12,152 nucleotides of DNA from Bryobacteraceae bacterium (GCA_030039005.1 JASHQT010000026.1:1-12152); one strand, 5' to 3'; shown: positions 1 to 7,956, counted from the stretch's first letter. Program-made: numbers and translations. The notes: generated by a model not told the origin, from the sequence alone.

Positions 1-842
1 TACGCGGCGGAGAATTTCTTTCCGATAGTCCCGCGATGCTCGTGGTAAACCACGCTGCGCGGCTCGTAGAGCACTTTCCAACCGCGTTTCCAGGCGCGGT
101 AGCCGACGTCGGTGTCTTCCATGTAGAACGGCGCGAGCAATTCGTCGAATCCGGCCAGCTCGAGAAATTTTTGGCGGTGAAACGCGGACGAGCCGCCGCC
201 GCCGTAGGCGCAGGGGTAGGGAACCCGGATCGCGGGATCGTCGCGGTGCCGCACGCGAACGGATCCGTTCTCCCACCAGAATTGCGTGAGGCCGGTTTCT
301 TCGCGGAGTTTGTTGGGATCGCTGAAGAAGATCTGGCAGGAGACGGAGAACACGGTTTCATCAGTGAAGGCTTCGACGAGGGGCGCAAGAAAATCGCTCT
401 CGACGCGCATATCGCTATTGAGCAGCACAACAATGTCGTTGCTGGCGGCGCGAAATCCGGCGTTCGATCCGCCGCCGAACCCGAGATTTCGATCGAGGGC
501 CAGCACGCGGACGGAAGGGAACTGCTCGCGCAAGAATTCCGCGCTGCCATCTTCGGAGCCGTTGTCTACGACGATGATTTCGTTGTCAGGATTTCCGGCG
601 AGGGCTTCGAGGATGGAGGGGATGTACTTGGCCAAAAGGTCGCGGCCGTTCCAGTTGGGGATGACGATGCTCGCAGCGGAGGTAGACGGGCGGCGGTTCG
701 CGGGAAGAGATTTTCCGCGGACGGCCGAGAAAAGATCCGCGAGCGCGAGGGCCAACAATACGAACGCGAGCAAGAGAGGGAAAACAAGCACCAGCGGCAG
801 GGCTTTGACGAAGCGCCAGAGGATGGTCAGGAAGGTCTTCAA
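1..842 (-). CDS. Membrane-anchored family 2 glycosyltransferase (3' end beyond window)
   Basis: The frame stays open from a TTG codon at 842 to the left edge, giving about 280 residues with no stop. Residues about 14-38 form a strongly hydrophobic segment, probably an N-terminal membrane anchor. A GT-A fold glycosyltransferase domain follows from about residue 57: SIVIPNWNG, then IIVVDNGSEDGS, a metal/nucleotide-sugar site LLNSDMRV (NSD at 142-144), a glycine-rich YGGGGSSAF, and the acceptor-side FYMEDTDVGYRAW followed by VVYHEHRGT. This matches GT2 enzymes of the rhamnosyltransferase/WbbL type (COG1216); the sugar cannot be told. The TTG overlaps the stop of the upstream methyltransferase gene as TTGA, which suggests translational coupling and supports this start. 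It probably transfers a sugar at the inner membrane during synthesis of the polymer exported by the neighbouring Wzt system. The C-terminus lies outside the window. Confidence 0.9.
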   Translation of the reverse strand, partial: MKTFLTILWRFVKALPLVLVFPLLLAFVLLALALADLFSAVRGKSLPANRRPSTSAASIVIPNWNGRDLLAKYIPSILEALAGNPDNEIIVVDNGSEDGSAEFLREQFPSVRVLALDRNLGFGGGSNAGFRAASNDIVVLLNSDMRVESDFLAPLVEAFTDETVFSVSCQIFFSDPNKLREETGLTQFWWENGSVRVRHRDDPAIRVPYPCAYGGGGSSAFHRQKFLELAGFDELLAPFYMEDTDVGYRAWKRGWKVLYEPRSVVYHEHRGTIGKKFSAA

Positions 843-2047
843 ACTTTCGGCCCAAGCCCCACCTGGCGGCCCACCTTGAGCCAGCGCGAATCGCGCACCA
901 TCTCAAGCTGCGCGGCCAGTTCGGCGCGAGCAGCCTCAGCGGTTTGGGCCCAGATGGTACGCTCAGTCACCGTGGCTTCCGCGGTGTCGAGCAGGGCGAC
1001 GCAGTGGGCCAACTCCTGGCACTTGGCTTCGAGCTCGGCGGAGGTTTTGCGCGCCCACTCGGTTTTGATTCGATCTTGTTCTTCCAAGTGCGCGACCTGA
1101 GTTTGATAGCCGGCGGCGAGTTCGGCAGCTTCCTGCTGCAACGCGACAATGCGGTCACCAGCGGTTTTCAGTTCGTCATCGAGACGCTGGGCCCATTCGT
1201 TGCGCTCTTCGAGTTCGAGGGTTTGCCGGCGGTAAAGGTGGAGGAGCGCTTCGCGGTCCGCCGTGATCTCAGCGAGCTGGCGCTCGAGCGCTTCGATGTG
1301 CAGTTCGCGCTCGCGGAGAAGATTGGCGGCCTTGGGAACGTAGACGAAGGATGTCGGCTCGGGCAACGGACCGCGGGAGCATAGGGCGATCAGGAAGTGT
1401 GCCTCCGCGAGGCCTCCGCCTCCGCGATCGATGCGCGCTTCGGCCGGCCAGAAAGTGGAGGCGGGATGGAAGGCGAACGCTTCCACGCGATTTTGAAGAA
1501 GCAGGCGAACGTTCGGAAAGACGCGCTTGAGTTCATCGACAAACTCGGCGGCTTCGAACTCGTGTTCATGATAAGGATTGGGACCGACCTGGGCGCGAGT
1601 GCGCTCGTAGTAGGTTTTGTTGGGCGAGGAGACGATGAAGAGGCCGTCGCGCGTGAGGGCGCGCGCTGCTTCAGCGAGGAACGCGCGGTAATCTGCCAGG
1701 TGCTCGATCACTTCAAAGGCGACGATGAGATCGAAGGACTCCGGCGGGAAGGGAATGGCCGTACAGGAGGACTCGACGAATCGCAAGCCGGCGAGGGGAT
1801 AATTGGCCTTGGCATACTCGACGGCATCGGCGGCGACATCGAGACCGGTGACTTCAGTGGCGCAGTGCGCGAGCTCGGCCGCACCGTAGCCGGTTCCACA
1901 GCCCGCGTCCAGGACTCGCTTACCTTGGGCGTACAGGCGCGCGAAGGCGTAGCGGGCGAAATGCTCGCTCCACAGGTCGTCGTTGACCTGGCCCGGGACG
2001 ACGCGCTCGCCGGTGAAGTCAACCAACAGTTCGCTCCGTTTCGGCAA
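839..2047 (-). CDS. SAM-dependent methyltransferase with long C-terminal coiled coil
   Basis: The product has 402 residues from the TTG at 2047. Residues about 10-30 read DFTGERVVPGQ...DLWSEH, a lead-in often seen in class I methyltransferases of polysaccharide clusters. The SAM-binding loop VLDAGCGTGYG is at 45-55, an acidic motif II GLDVAADAVEYAK at 68-80, and DLIVAFEVIEHL at 106-117. From about 243 to 385 the protein is charged, heptad-like and free of prolines, so a coiled coil, with a recurring W-A-Q/R motif (W285, W331, W366). It ends with a basic tail. The start overlaps wzt and the end overlaps the glycosyltransferase start (TTGA). Inference: it may methylate the growing or finished glycan, with the coiled coil as scaffold or ruler as in WbdD, but no kinase domain is present. 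TTG 2047 and TTG 2026 are equally plausible starts because a 21-base duplication copies the start region. Confidence 0.85.
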   Translation of the reverse strand: MPKRSELLVDFTGERVVPGQVNDDLWSEHFARYAFARLYAQGKRVLDAGCGTGYGAAELAHCATEVTGLDVAADAVEYAKANYPLAGLRFVESSCTAIPFPPESFDLIVAFEVIEHLADYRAFLAEAARALTRDGLFIVSSPNKTYYERTRAQVGPNPYHEHEFEAAEFVDELKRVFPNVRLLLQNRVEAFAFHPASTFWPAEARIDRGGGGLAEAHFLIALCSRGPLPEPTSFVYVPKAANLLRERELHIEALERQLAEITADREALLHLYRRQTLELEERNEWAQRLDDELKTAGDRIVALQQEAAELAAGYQTQVAHLEEQDRIKTEWARKTSAELEAKCQELAHCVALLDTAEATVTERTIWAQTAEAARAELAAQLEMVRDSRWLKVGRQVGLGPKV

Positions 2048-3377
2048 CAGTTCGCTCCGCTTGGGCAGCAGCTAGTGCGGGACGACCACTCAGACAACGA
2101 TTCAGTTCCACGCGGCACGGCAGATGAATGTGCCCGTAGACTTGCCCGTCGCCGGGACCCATTTGCAGCACGATGGCGTTGTCCACCCAATCGCAGGTGC
2201 GATAAGAATGCAGCGTACCGTCGGCGATGGCGGGCGAGAACGAGAATGCCGAGGGATATAGCTCGGGAAGCTGGAGGTGAAAATCCACCGTGTATATGTC
2301 ACCCGGAGACATAGGAGGGAGATCGAAGGCTTCGCGCGCGGTGTTGGTGCCGGCGAAATCGAGGCCGATGTGGTTGCGCAGCATGAAACCGACGATCGGT
2401 AGCGTAATTTCCTCATTGGCTCGAACGCTGATGCGAACCACGATCGAGGAAGAGGGCTCGAGGATGTAAATGGGCTGGCCGGCGGTATCCAGGACGGCGA
2501 TGCCGATGACTTCTGCCCGTCCGTCGCCGAAACGGTGATCGACATTCGGGATGGTATCGACAATCTCCGGAGCGCGGACCGTTTCGTGTGAATGTTCTTG
2601 CGCCTTGTGATGCGTTCCGGCAAGGTAGGCGTCATCCTTGGCGACCATGGCAGCCATATAGCGCGTGACCACGGTGTCGGTGTTGCCAATATCCTTGATG
2701 CGCCCGGCTTCCAGCCACATGGTGCGGTCGCCGAGCGCTTTCACCTCGGAGATCGCGTGGGAGACAAAGAGAATGGTAACGCCCGCGTCGCGCATTTCAT
2801 GCACTTTGCGCAGGCAGCGCTGGCGGAAATACATGTCGCCGACCGACAGGGCTTCATCCACCAGGAGAATCTCCGGCTCGACGTGGATCGCAACCGAAAA
2901 GGCCAGACGCACACCCATGCCGCTCGAATACGTTTTCACTGGTTGATCGATGAAGTCACCGATTTCGGCGAATTCTTCGATCTGTGAAAATTTCGTGTCG
3001 ATCTCCTGGCGCGAGAGGCCGAGAATCGCGGCGTTCATATACACGTTCTGGCGGCCGGTGAACTCCGGGTTGAACCCGGTGCCGAGTTCGAGCAAAGCGG
3101 CGACGCGGCCACGAACAGAGACTTCGCCCGAGGTCGGGTAGAGAATGCCGGCGACAATTTGCAGGAGAGTGCTCTTGCCGGAGCCGTTCTCGCCAATGAT
3201 GCAGAAGGTCTCGCCACGGCGGATATCGAAAGTGATGTCGTCAAGAGCAGCAAAATCGCGATGGAAGGATACGCGATTGAGGCACAACAGTTCTTTCAGG
3301 CGGGCGCTCGGAGAGGGATAGATAGGGTACTTCTTGGATACGGAGCGGAACTCGACGATCAACGGCGGGGAAGACAC
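2019..3377 (-). CDS. wzt: Wzt-type ABC transporter ATPase for O-antigen/polysaccharide export
   Basis: The product has 452 residues from the GTG at 3377; a TAG lies just upstream in frame. The N-terminal half is a nucleotide-binding domain: Walker A GENGSGKST (62-70), the Wzt/TagH-type signature YSSGMGVR (150-157), Walker B ILLVDEA (170-176) and switch histidine in FVSHAI (H207). The segment LLELGTGFNPEFTGRQN (about 95-111) is characteristic of the polysaccharide/teichoic acid export ATPases (ABCA1/KpsT-Wzt class). The C-terminal part, from about residue 265, has the make-up of a Wzt_C beta-sandwich, which in E. coli O9a recognises the capped end of the polymer. Its length is close to E. coli Wzt plus a short tail made by the 21-base duplication. 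It is first gene of the minus-strand operon. The permease partner Wzm, usually encoded next to wzt, is absent from the window. No clear Shine-Dalgarno site precedes the GTG. Confidence 0.93.
   Translation of the reverse strand: MSSPPLIVEFRSVSKKYPIYPSPSARLKELLCLNRVSFHRDFAALDDITFDIRRGETFCIIGENGSGKSTLLQIVAGILYPTSGEVSVRGRVAALLELGTGFNPEFTGRQNVYMNAAILGLSRQEIDTKFSQIEEFAEIGDFIDQPVKTYSSGMGVRLAFSVAIHVEPEILLVDEALSVGDMYFRQRCLRKVHEMRDAGVTILFVSHAISEVKALGDRTMWLEAGRIKDIGNTDTVVTRYMAAMVAKDDAYLAGTHHKAQEHSHETVRAPEIVDTIPNVDHRFGDGRAEVIGIAVLDTAGQPIYILEPSSSIVVRISVRANEEITLPIVGFMLRNHIGLDFAGTNTAREAFDLPPMSPGDIYTVDFHLQLPELYPSAFSFSPAIADGTLHSYRTCDWVDNAIVLQMGPGDGQVYGHIHLPCRVELNRCLSGRPALAAAQAERTVAETERTVG
2024..2065. repeat. 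Two-copy 21-base tandem repeat at the wzt/methyltransferase junction
   Basis: Units 2024-2044 and 2045-2065 agree at 19 of 21 positions, and the first 15 bases (plus strand CAACAGTTCGCTCCG) are identical. The period is seven codons, so both overlapping frames survive. On the minus strand the repeat duplicates the block GGAGCGAACTGTTG, that is, a Shine-Dalgarno-like GGAG plus a TTG start for the methyltransferase. In the wzt frame the two copies give the C-terminal residues AERTVAETERTVG. Confidence 0.85.
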
Positions 3378-3398
3378 TAAATCGAATCTACAGCATGT

Positions 3399-3618
3399 TC
3401 AGGGCGACCGCCAACCCCTGCCCGCGAGTCCCAAGACGCTAGTTGTGCGGTGTACTCGCCGCGAATCGGTGAGGCAACTTCTCTCACGCTGCGTATCGTC
3501 TAAGACCGGCAGGTCGAGGAAGCCGGTAGCCGCCCTGATAGGTAATCCGTGTCGATAATTACCTCCTAAGAGTTGCTTCCGGGGCTGGATCTCGCTCACC
3601 TCACTTCATCTCCAGCCC
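3399..3618 (-). ncRNA. Candidate structured RNA or structured 5' leader of wzt (unknown class)
   Basis: This gap holds nested perfect inverted repeats compatible with one fold. From the right they are a GGGCTGGA stem (3582-3589 with 3611-3618), an AGGTAAT stem (3540-3546 with 3558-3564), and a closing TCAGGGCG stem (3399-3406 with 3531-3538). The closing stem encloses an ACCGGC hairpin (3505-3510 with 3522-3527) and an AGACG stem (3434-3438 with 3497-3501). The AGACG stem itself encloses GCGG (3447-3450 with 3459-3462) and GTGAG (3469-3473 with 3483-3487) hairpins. The loop of the last one contains GCAACT (3474-3479), complementary to the linker AGTTGC at 3571-3576, a possible pseudoknot. Strand is inferred from a minus promoter whose predicted start lies beside the first stem. 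I do not recognise any known riboswitch, 6S, SRP, RNase P or tmRNA core. No T-run terminator separates it from wzt, so a leader is as likely as a free RNA. Confidence 0.45.
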
Positions 3619-3626
3619 TCAATTAT

Positions 3627-3655
3627 TAAGTAAACCTAATCCGCAATATTGTCAA
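3627..3655 (-). promoter_or_regulatory. Probable sigma-70-type promoter for the structured leader and wzt operon
   Basis: On the minus strand a perfect TTGACA -35 box (3655-3650) is followed after 17 bases by TACTTA (3632-3627), a weak -10 match, inside an AT-rich stretch unusual for this GC-rich window. The predicted start near 3620 falls two bases before the first perfect stem of the structured region. Confidence 0.5.
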
Positions 3656-3680
3656 GGGCTGTTAATCTGGCCGGTTCGGG

Positions 3681-3710
3681 TTGACAGACTAGAACGTATC
3701 TGCCTACGCT
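3681..3710 (+). promoter_or_regulatory. Promoter of the tRNA gene
   Basis: TTGACA at 3681-3686 and TACGCT at 3705-3710, 18 bases apart. The predicted start lies about 5 bases before the mature tRNA 5' end at 3722, so the leader would be very short. Confidence 0.6.
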
Positions 3711-3721
3711 GAAAGGGCGTT

Positions 3722-3798
3722 GCCGGTGTAGCTCAGGTGGTTAGAGCGGCGGTCTCATAATCCGCAGGTCGCAGGTTCGAGTCCTGCCGCCGGCACCA
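3722..3798 (+). tRNA. tRNA with CAU anticodon, probably elongator tRNA-Met
   Basis: A complete 77-base cloverleaf with encoded CCA. The acceptor stem is GCCGGTG/CGCCGGC with one T-G pair, the D stem GCTC/GAGC (3731-3734, 3744-3747), and the anticodon loop CTCATAA (3754-3760) with CAT at 3756-3758. The T arm is GCAGG-TTCGAGT-CCTGC and the 3' end ACCA. The anticodon stem has a T-T mismatch at its loop-proximal pair (3753/3761). The normal G1-C72 pair and the absence of a GGG/CCC anticodon stem argue against initiator tRNA. A lysidine-modified tRNA-Ile (CAU) is the alternative and cannot be excluded by eye. The gene converges on parB with one base between the CCA end and the parB stop. Confidence 0.95.
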
Positions 3799-4691
3799 AT
3801 CAAGCCTTCGATCCCCCGGCTGATCCACCCTCGCCTGATCCAGGAGAAGAAATCCATTCGTAGAGCCGCTGCAGTTCGCTTTGGGAATAGTATTCGATTT
3901 CGATGCGACCGCGCTCCTTGGATTTCTCGATGATGCGCACCCTCGTTCCCAGAATCGACTCTAACTCCGTTACTGCCGCTCGAATGTTGGGATCTTGGAG
4001 CGGCTTGTCGGAGGGCTCGCGGGGTTCGTTCACCTTTTTGACGAGGCGCTCCACTTGACGGACTGAGAATCCTTGGGCGGCAGCCTTTTCGGCGAGTTGC
4101 GTTTGCAATTCCGGGGTGGTCAAACCGAGAATCGCGCGAGCATGACCCATGGAGAGCCGGCGCTCGGCGACCAGCAACTGCACGTCGCGCGGCAGGCGCA
4201 GGAGACGGATCATGTTCGTGATGGTCGTGCGATCCTTGCCGGTGCGGGCTGCAATTTCTTCGTGGCTCAAATTCATTTCGGTATGGAGACGTTCGAGCGC
4301 GTGCGCGGTCTCCATCGGGTTCAGGTCCTCACGCTGGATATTCTCGATGAGCGCTACTTCGAGGATGCGTTCGTCGGCGTAATCCTGGATAATCGCGGGG
4401 ACTTCGGTCAATCCTGCGAGTTTTGCGGCACGCAAGCGTCGTTCGCCAGCGATCAACTCATAGGCGGCCCCCTGGCGGCGCACGAGGAGCGGCTGAATTA
4501 TCCCATGTGTGTCTATAGAGTTAGCTAGTTCTTCCAGGCGCGTGGGGTCGAATACGGAGCGCGGCTGGAGGGGATTGGGGAGGATATCGGCGATGGGGAG
4601 CTTGGCTGCTTGCGGACCTGATGGCAAAGGCTCCAGGGTGGGTTGGGGCGCCACTGCGGCGGATCTTTGAGGGAGTAGGGCCGAAAGGCCT

Positions 4692-5486
<795 letters not shown>

Positions 5487-5488
5487 AA

Positions 5489-5504
5489 TGTTTCACGTGG
5501 AACA
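5489..5504 (-). promoter_or_regulatory. parS site 1 (perfect consensus)
   Basis: The minus strand reads TGTTCCACGTGAAACA, an exact match to the widely conserved chromosomal parS consensus TGTTNCACGTGAAACA. It occupies most of the 21-base gap between the rsmG stop and the parA ATG, ending 2 bases from the start codon. Confidence 0.95.
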
Positions 5505-5507
5505 CAA

Positions 5508-6137
5508 TCAGTTCGTTGGTGGAATGACGTTCCACGTGGAACCATAAACGCAGAGTTTTCGATCTCCCCAAGGTAACCGAACTGGCTCCGCCCACGCAAT
5601 GCGAGAATTGCTCTTCAGCCCGGAAAAATCGTCCTCTCCCAACATGAGGCCAACATTTGGGGCGAGACGAGGGACGGCCGACAGAACCGTCTGCGGATAC
5701 ACGGCCCTTGCGACCAGCCAGTCGGCTGTTTCCGAAACATCCTCGAGCCGTTCGGATATGACTGAGACATTCGCGAGGGCGCGGCCAGACTCCCGTAGGA
5801 AAACGGCCTTTCTCTTGTGAGACTCGACCAAAATAATATGCCAGCCGGGCTTCGCTACCGCTATGGGGATCCCAGGAAATCCTGCACCGGAGCCAAGATC
5901 CAACACGCGAATGTTGGCGCTCGTTGCGGGCAGATGCGCCGCAAAGAAAAGAGATTCGCAGTAATGGCGGATCACCGCTTCGGGCCCCGGCTTGATTGTC
6001 GTCAAATTCAGCCGCTGATTCCAGCGCAGCAGCAGCTCATAATGCCGGTAGAGCTGGTCGATTTGCGGTTCGGAAAGTGGGATGCACTGGCTGATCTCGG
6101 TCAGCAAGATCCTGGAAAACCAGTCAGGCGTGGGCAC
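5508..6137 (-). CDS. rsmG: 16S rRNA (guanine527-N7)-methyltransferase RsmG
   Basis: The product has 209 residues, the normal size of the GidB/RsmG family. The N-terminal helical part contains [14 protein letters not shown] (about 35-48), typical of the family. The SAM site is [16 protein letters not shown] (about 80-95), followed by [16 protein letters not shown]. It methylates N7 of G527 in the 530 loop of 16S rRNA in the cytoplasm; loss gives low-level streptomycin resistance in other bacteria. The GTG start at 6137 overlaps the mnmG stop by 14 bases and no Shine-Dalgarno site is seen, which suggests coupling. The last codons contain parS-like site 2. Confidence 0.96.
   Translation of the reverse strand: MPTPDWFSRILLTEISQCIPLSEPQIDQLYRHYELLLRWNQRLNLTTIKPGPEAVIRHYCESLFFAAHLPATSANIRVLDLGSGAGFPGIPIAVAKPGWHIILVESHKRKAVFLRESGRALANVSVISERLEDVSETADWLVARAVYPQTVLSAVPRLAPNVGLMLGEDDFSGLKSNSRIAWAEPVRLPWGDRKLCVYGSTWNVIPPTN
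5528..5543. promoter_or_regulatory. parS-like site 2, inside the 3' end of rsmG
   Basis: The core GTTCCACGTGGAAC (5529-5542) is a perfect 14-base palindrome. It keeps the CACGTG centre but differs from the parS consensus at both outer bases and at one inner base. Its centre is 39 bases from site 1. It lies within rsmG codons for Ser-Thr-Trp-Asn near the C-terminus, so the protein sequence has to accommodate it. Confidence 0.75.
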
Positions 6138-7923
6138 CGATGCTTAGGTAAACGTCCAGGACTGCAATAGCTGCGGGCGTGATGCCTGGAATCCGGCTCG
6201 CCTGGCCAAGCGTCTGAGGACGGACGCGTTCGAGCTTCTGCCTGACCTCGGTCGAAAGTCCGGGAATGTCAGTAAAGGAGAACCCATTCGGGATGCGGCG
6301 AAGCTCGGACTCACGCAACCGGTCGATCTGGCGCTGTTGCTGCGAGATATAACCAGCGTACTTGACCTCGGTCTCAATCGTTGCAAGGACGCCGTGAACC
6401 GGCTCCTCACCTAAAACTGGCCGGAATGAATCCGAGAGCGTGCTTATCGTGTTCTCAGGCCGGCGGAGCCACGAGAGCAGCCGATTGCTCTCCAGATGAG
6501 CCGTCAACCGCGCCTTCTGCTCCTGTTTCCTCAGGTAGAGTGCCCACCGATCATCACTCACGAGTCCCACTTCGCGGCCTAGCGGAGTCAGGCGCTCGTC
6601 GGCATTGTCGATGCGCAAGTGGAGGCGGAATTCCGCTCGTGACGTAAACATGCGATAGGGCTCGTCGGCGCCCTTGCTCACCAAATCGTCAATCAGGATC
6701 CCGGTGTATCCCTGCGTGCGCCCCACGATGATGGGATCCTGTCGGCCGATACGCCGCGCGGCATTGATCCCCGCGATCAGACCCTGACAACCCGCTTCCT
6801 CGTAACCCGACGTTCCGTTAATTTGACCGGCCAAGAAAAGACCTTCGACTGCTTTGACTTCCAGGCTATGCTTCAACTCCCGCGGGTCGATCGCGTCGTA
6901 TTCTATCGCATAGCCGGGCCGGATCATTTCGGCGTTCTCAAGACCCGGAATCGAAGCGACCATTGCAGTCTGCACATCGATGGGCATGCTGGTGGACATG
7001 CCATTGACGTAGACTTCGTTGGTGTCCAAACCCTCAGGCTCAAGGAAAATCTGATGGCGGTCTTTGTCCGGGAACTTGACCACCTTGTCCTCGATGGACG
7101 GGCAATACCGCGGGCCGACCCCCTCGATTTGGCCGCTATACAGCGGTGAGCGAGCGATGCTGTTCTTGAGAACGGCCAATGTCTCCGAAGTTGTGTAAGA
7201 GATATAACATTTGATCTGCTCGCGCTCGATCCTCGGCGTGAGGAACGAGAAGGGCGTTGGGTCCGCATCACCGCTTTGCGGTTCAAAGCGTGACCAGTCG
7301 ATCGTGCGGCCGTCCAGCCGCGGTGGCGTACCGGTTTTCAGCCGGGTCCAGGCCAGACCGAGGCTCCGCAACTGGTCGCCGAGCAAATTCGACGGCGCCT
7401 CCCCGTTCCGGCCGCAACTGTATTTCATCTCCCCGACGTGAGCCAGGCCATTCAAGAACGTGCCTGTGGTAACCACGACGCAATCGCTCGAAATTGTTCG
7501 ACCGTCGCGAAGGAGAACACCCGAGACGCGGGCATTTTCGATGGCCAACTGCGCCACTTCGGCTTGCAGAATGCGGAGGTTCGCTTCGCGCTCCAGCACC
7601 TCGCGCATTTTGATGCGGTATTGTCTCTTGTCGCATTGCGCGCGGGGCGACCATACGGCGGGCCCACGGCTCGTATTTAGCAGCCGGAATTGAATCCCCA
7701 CCGCGTCGGCAATTTCGCCCATCACACCGCCGAGCGCGTCGATTTCGCGAACCAAATGACCTTTGGCAATGCCGCCGATAGCCGGATTGCACGACATCTG
7801 CGCGATGAGATCGATATTCATCGTGATCATCGCGGTGCGCAATCCCATGCGGGCGCACGCACGTGCGGCCTCGCAGCCGGCATGGCCGGCGCCGACGACA
7901 ATCACGTCGTATCGCGATCCCAC
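6124..7923 (-). CDS. mnmG: tRNA uridine-5-carboxymethylaminomethyl modification enzyme MnmG
   Basis: The GTG at 7923 gives 599 residues starting [20 protein letters not shown]. The family normally has only a few residues before the FAD dinucleotide fold (GAGHAG, 11-16). An ATG at 7995 would add 24 atypical residues and overlap purD by 39 bases, so I prefer 7923. Family hallmarks are present: [12 protein letters not shown] (45-56), [13 protein letters not shown] (about 268-280) with the conserved cysteine, and [21 protein letters not shown] (365-385). Near the C-terminus are [10 protein letters not shown] and a helical domain for MnmE contact. With MnmE it adds carboxymethylaminomethyl groups to wobble U34 of tRNAs, using FAD, NADH and methylene-THF. 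It is the first gene of the mnmG-rsmG-parA-parB run. Confidence 0.97.
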   Translation of the reverse strand: MGSRYDVIVVGAGHAGCEAARACARMGLRTAMITMNIDLIAQMSCNPAIGGIAKGHLVREIDALGGVMGEIADAVGIQFRLLNTSRGPAVWSPRAQCDKRQYRIKMREVLEREANLRILQAEVAQLAIENARVSGVLLRDGRTISSDCVVVTTGTFLNGLAHVGEMKYSCGRNGEAPSNLLGDQLRSLGLAWTRLKTGTPPRLDGRTIDWSRFEPQSGDADPTPFSFLTPRIEREQIKCYISYTTSETLAVLKNSIARSPLYSGQIEGVGPRYCPSIEDKVVKFPDKDRHQIFLEPEGLDTNEVYVNGMSTSMPIDVQTAMVASIPGLENAEMIRPGYAIEYDAIDPRELKHSLEVKAVEGLFLAGQINGTSGYEEAGCQGLIAGINAARRIGRQDPIIVGRTQGYTGILIDDLVSKGADEPYRMFTSRAEFRLHLRIDNADERLTPLGREVGLVSDDRWALYLRKQEQKARLTAHLESNRLLSWLRRPENTISTLSDSFRPVLGEEPVHGVLATIETEVKYAGYISQQQRQIDRLRESELRRIPNGFSFTDIPGLSTEVRQKLERVRPQTLGQASRIPGITPAAIAVLDVYLSIGAHA

Positions 7924-7956
7924 AGTTTTCAGTGTGGCATACTTCGATTTGTCCCA

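Noticed and set aside
36..1100. A 354-codon plus-strand open frame
   Set aside because: It is antisense to the well-supported glycosyltransferase and methyltransferase genes, has low-complexity Gln/Glu/Arg-rich stretches and no recognisable domain. Long antisense frames are common at this GC content.
1397..2314. A 305-codon plus-strand open frame
   Set aside because: It lies opposite the methyltransferase and wzt coding frames, and its composition is that of a complement of conserved motifs.
3399..3599. A 66-codon minus-strand frame inside the structured region (GTG start)
   Set aside because: It has no clear Shine-Dalgarno site and no family resemblance, is rich in Arg, Ser and Thr, and its whole length coincides with the inverted repeats. 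A small gene is not excluded, but structured RNA explains the pattern better.
3399..3618. Known RNA classes: 6S, 4.5S SRP, RNase P, tmRNA, cobalamin, TPP, ydaO and c-di-GMP riboswitches
   Set aside because: I compared the conserved core sequences I remember for each and found none. This is by eye only; a covariance-model search could overturn it.
3722..3798. tRNA as an integration site for a genomic island
   Set aside because: No integrase gene and no second copy of the tRNA 3' end were found in the window.
4490..4510. A TTATCC motif resembling part of a DnaA box
   Set aside because: Single, imperfect and inside parB coding sequence, with no cluster of similar motifs and no AT-rich unwinding region nearby.
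7690..7956. In-frame 89-codon N-terminal extension of purD
   Set aside because: The family starts at [14 protein letters not shown]. The upstream frame is antisense to conserved mnmG sequence.
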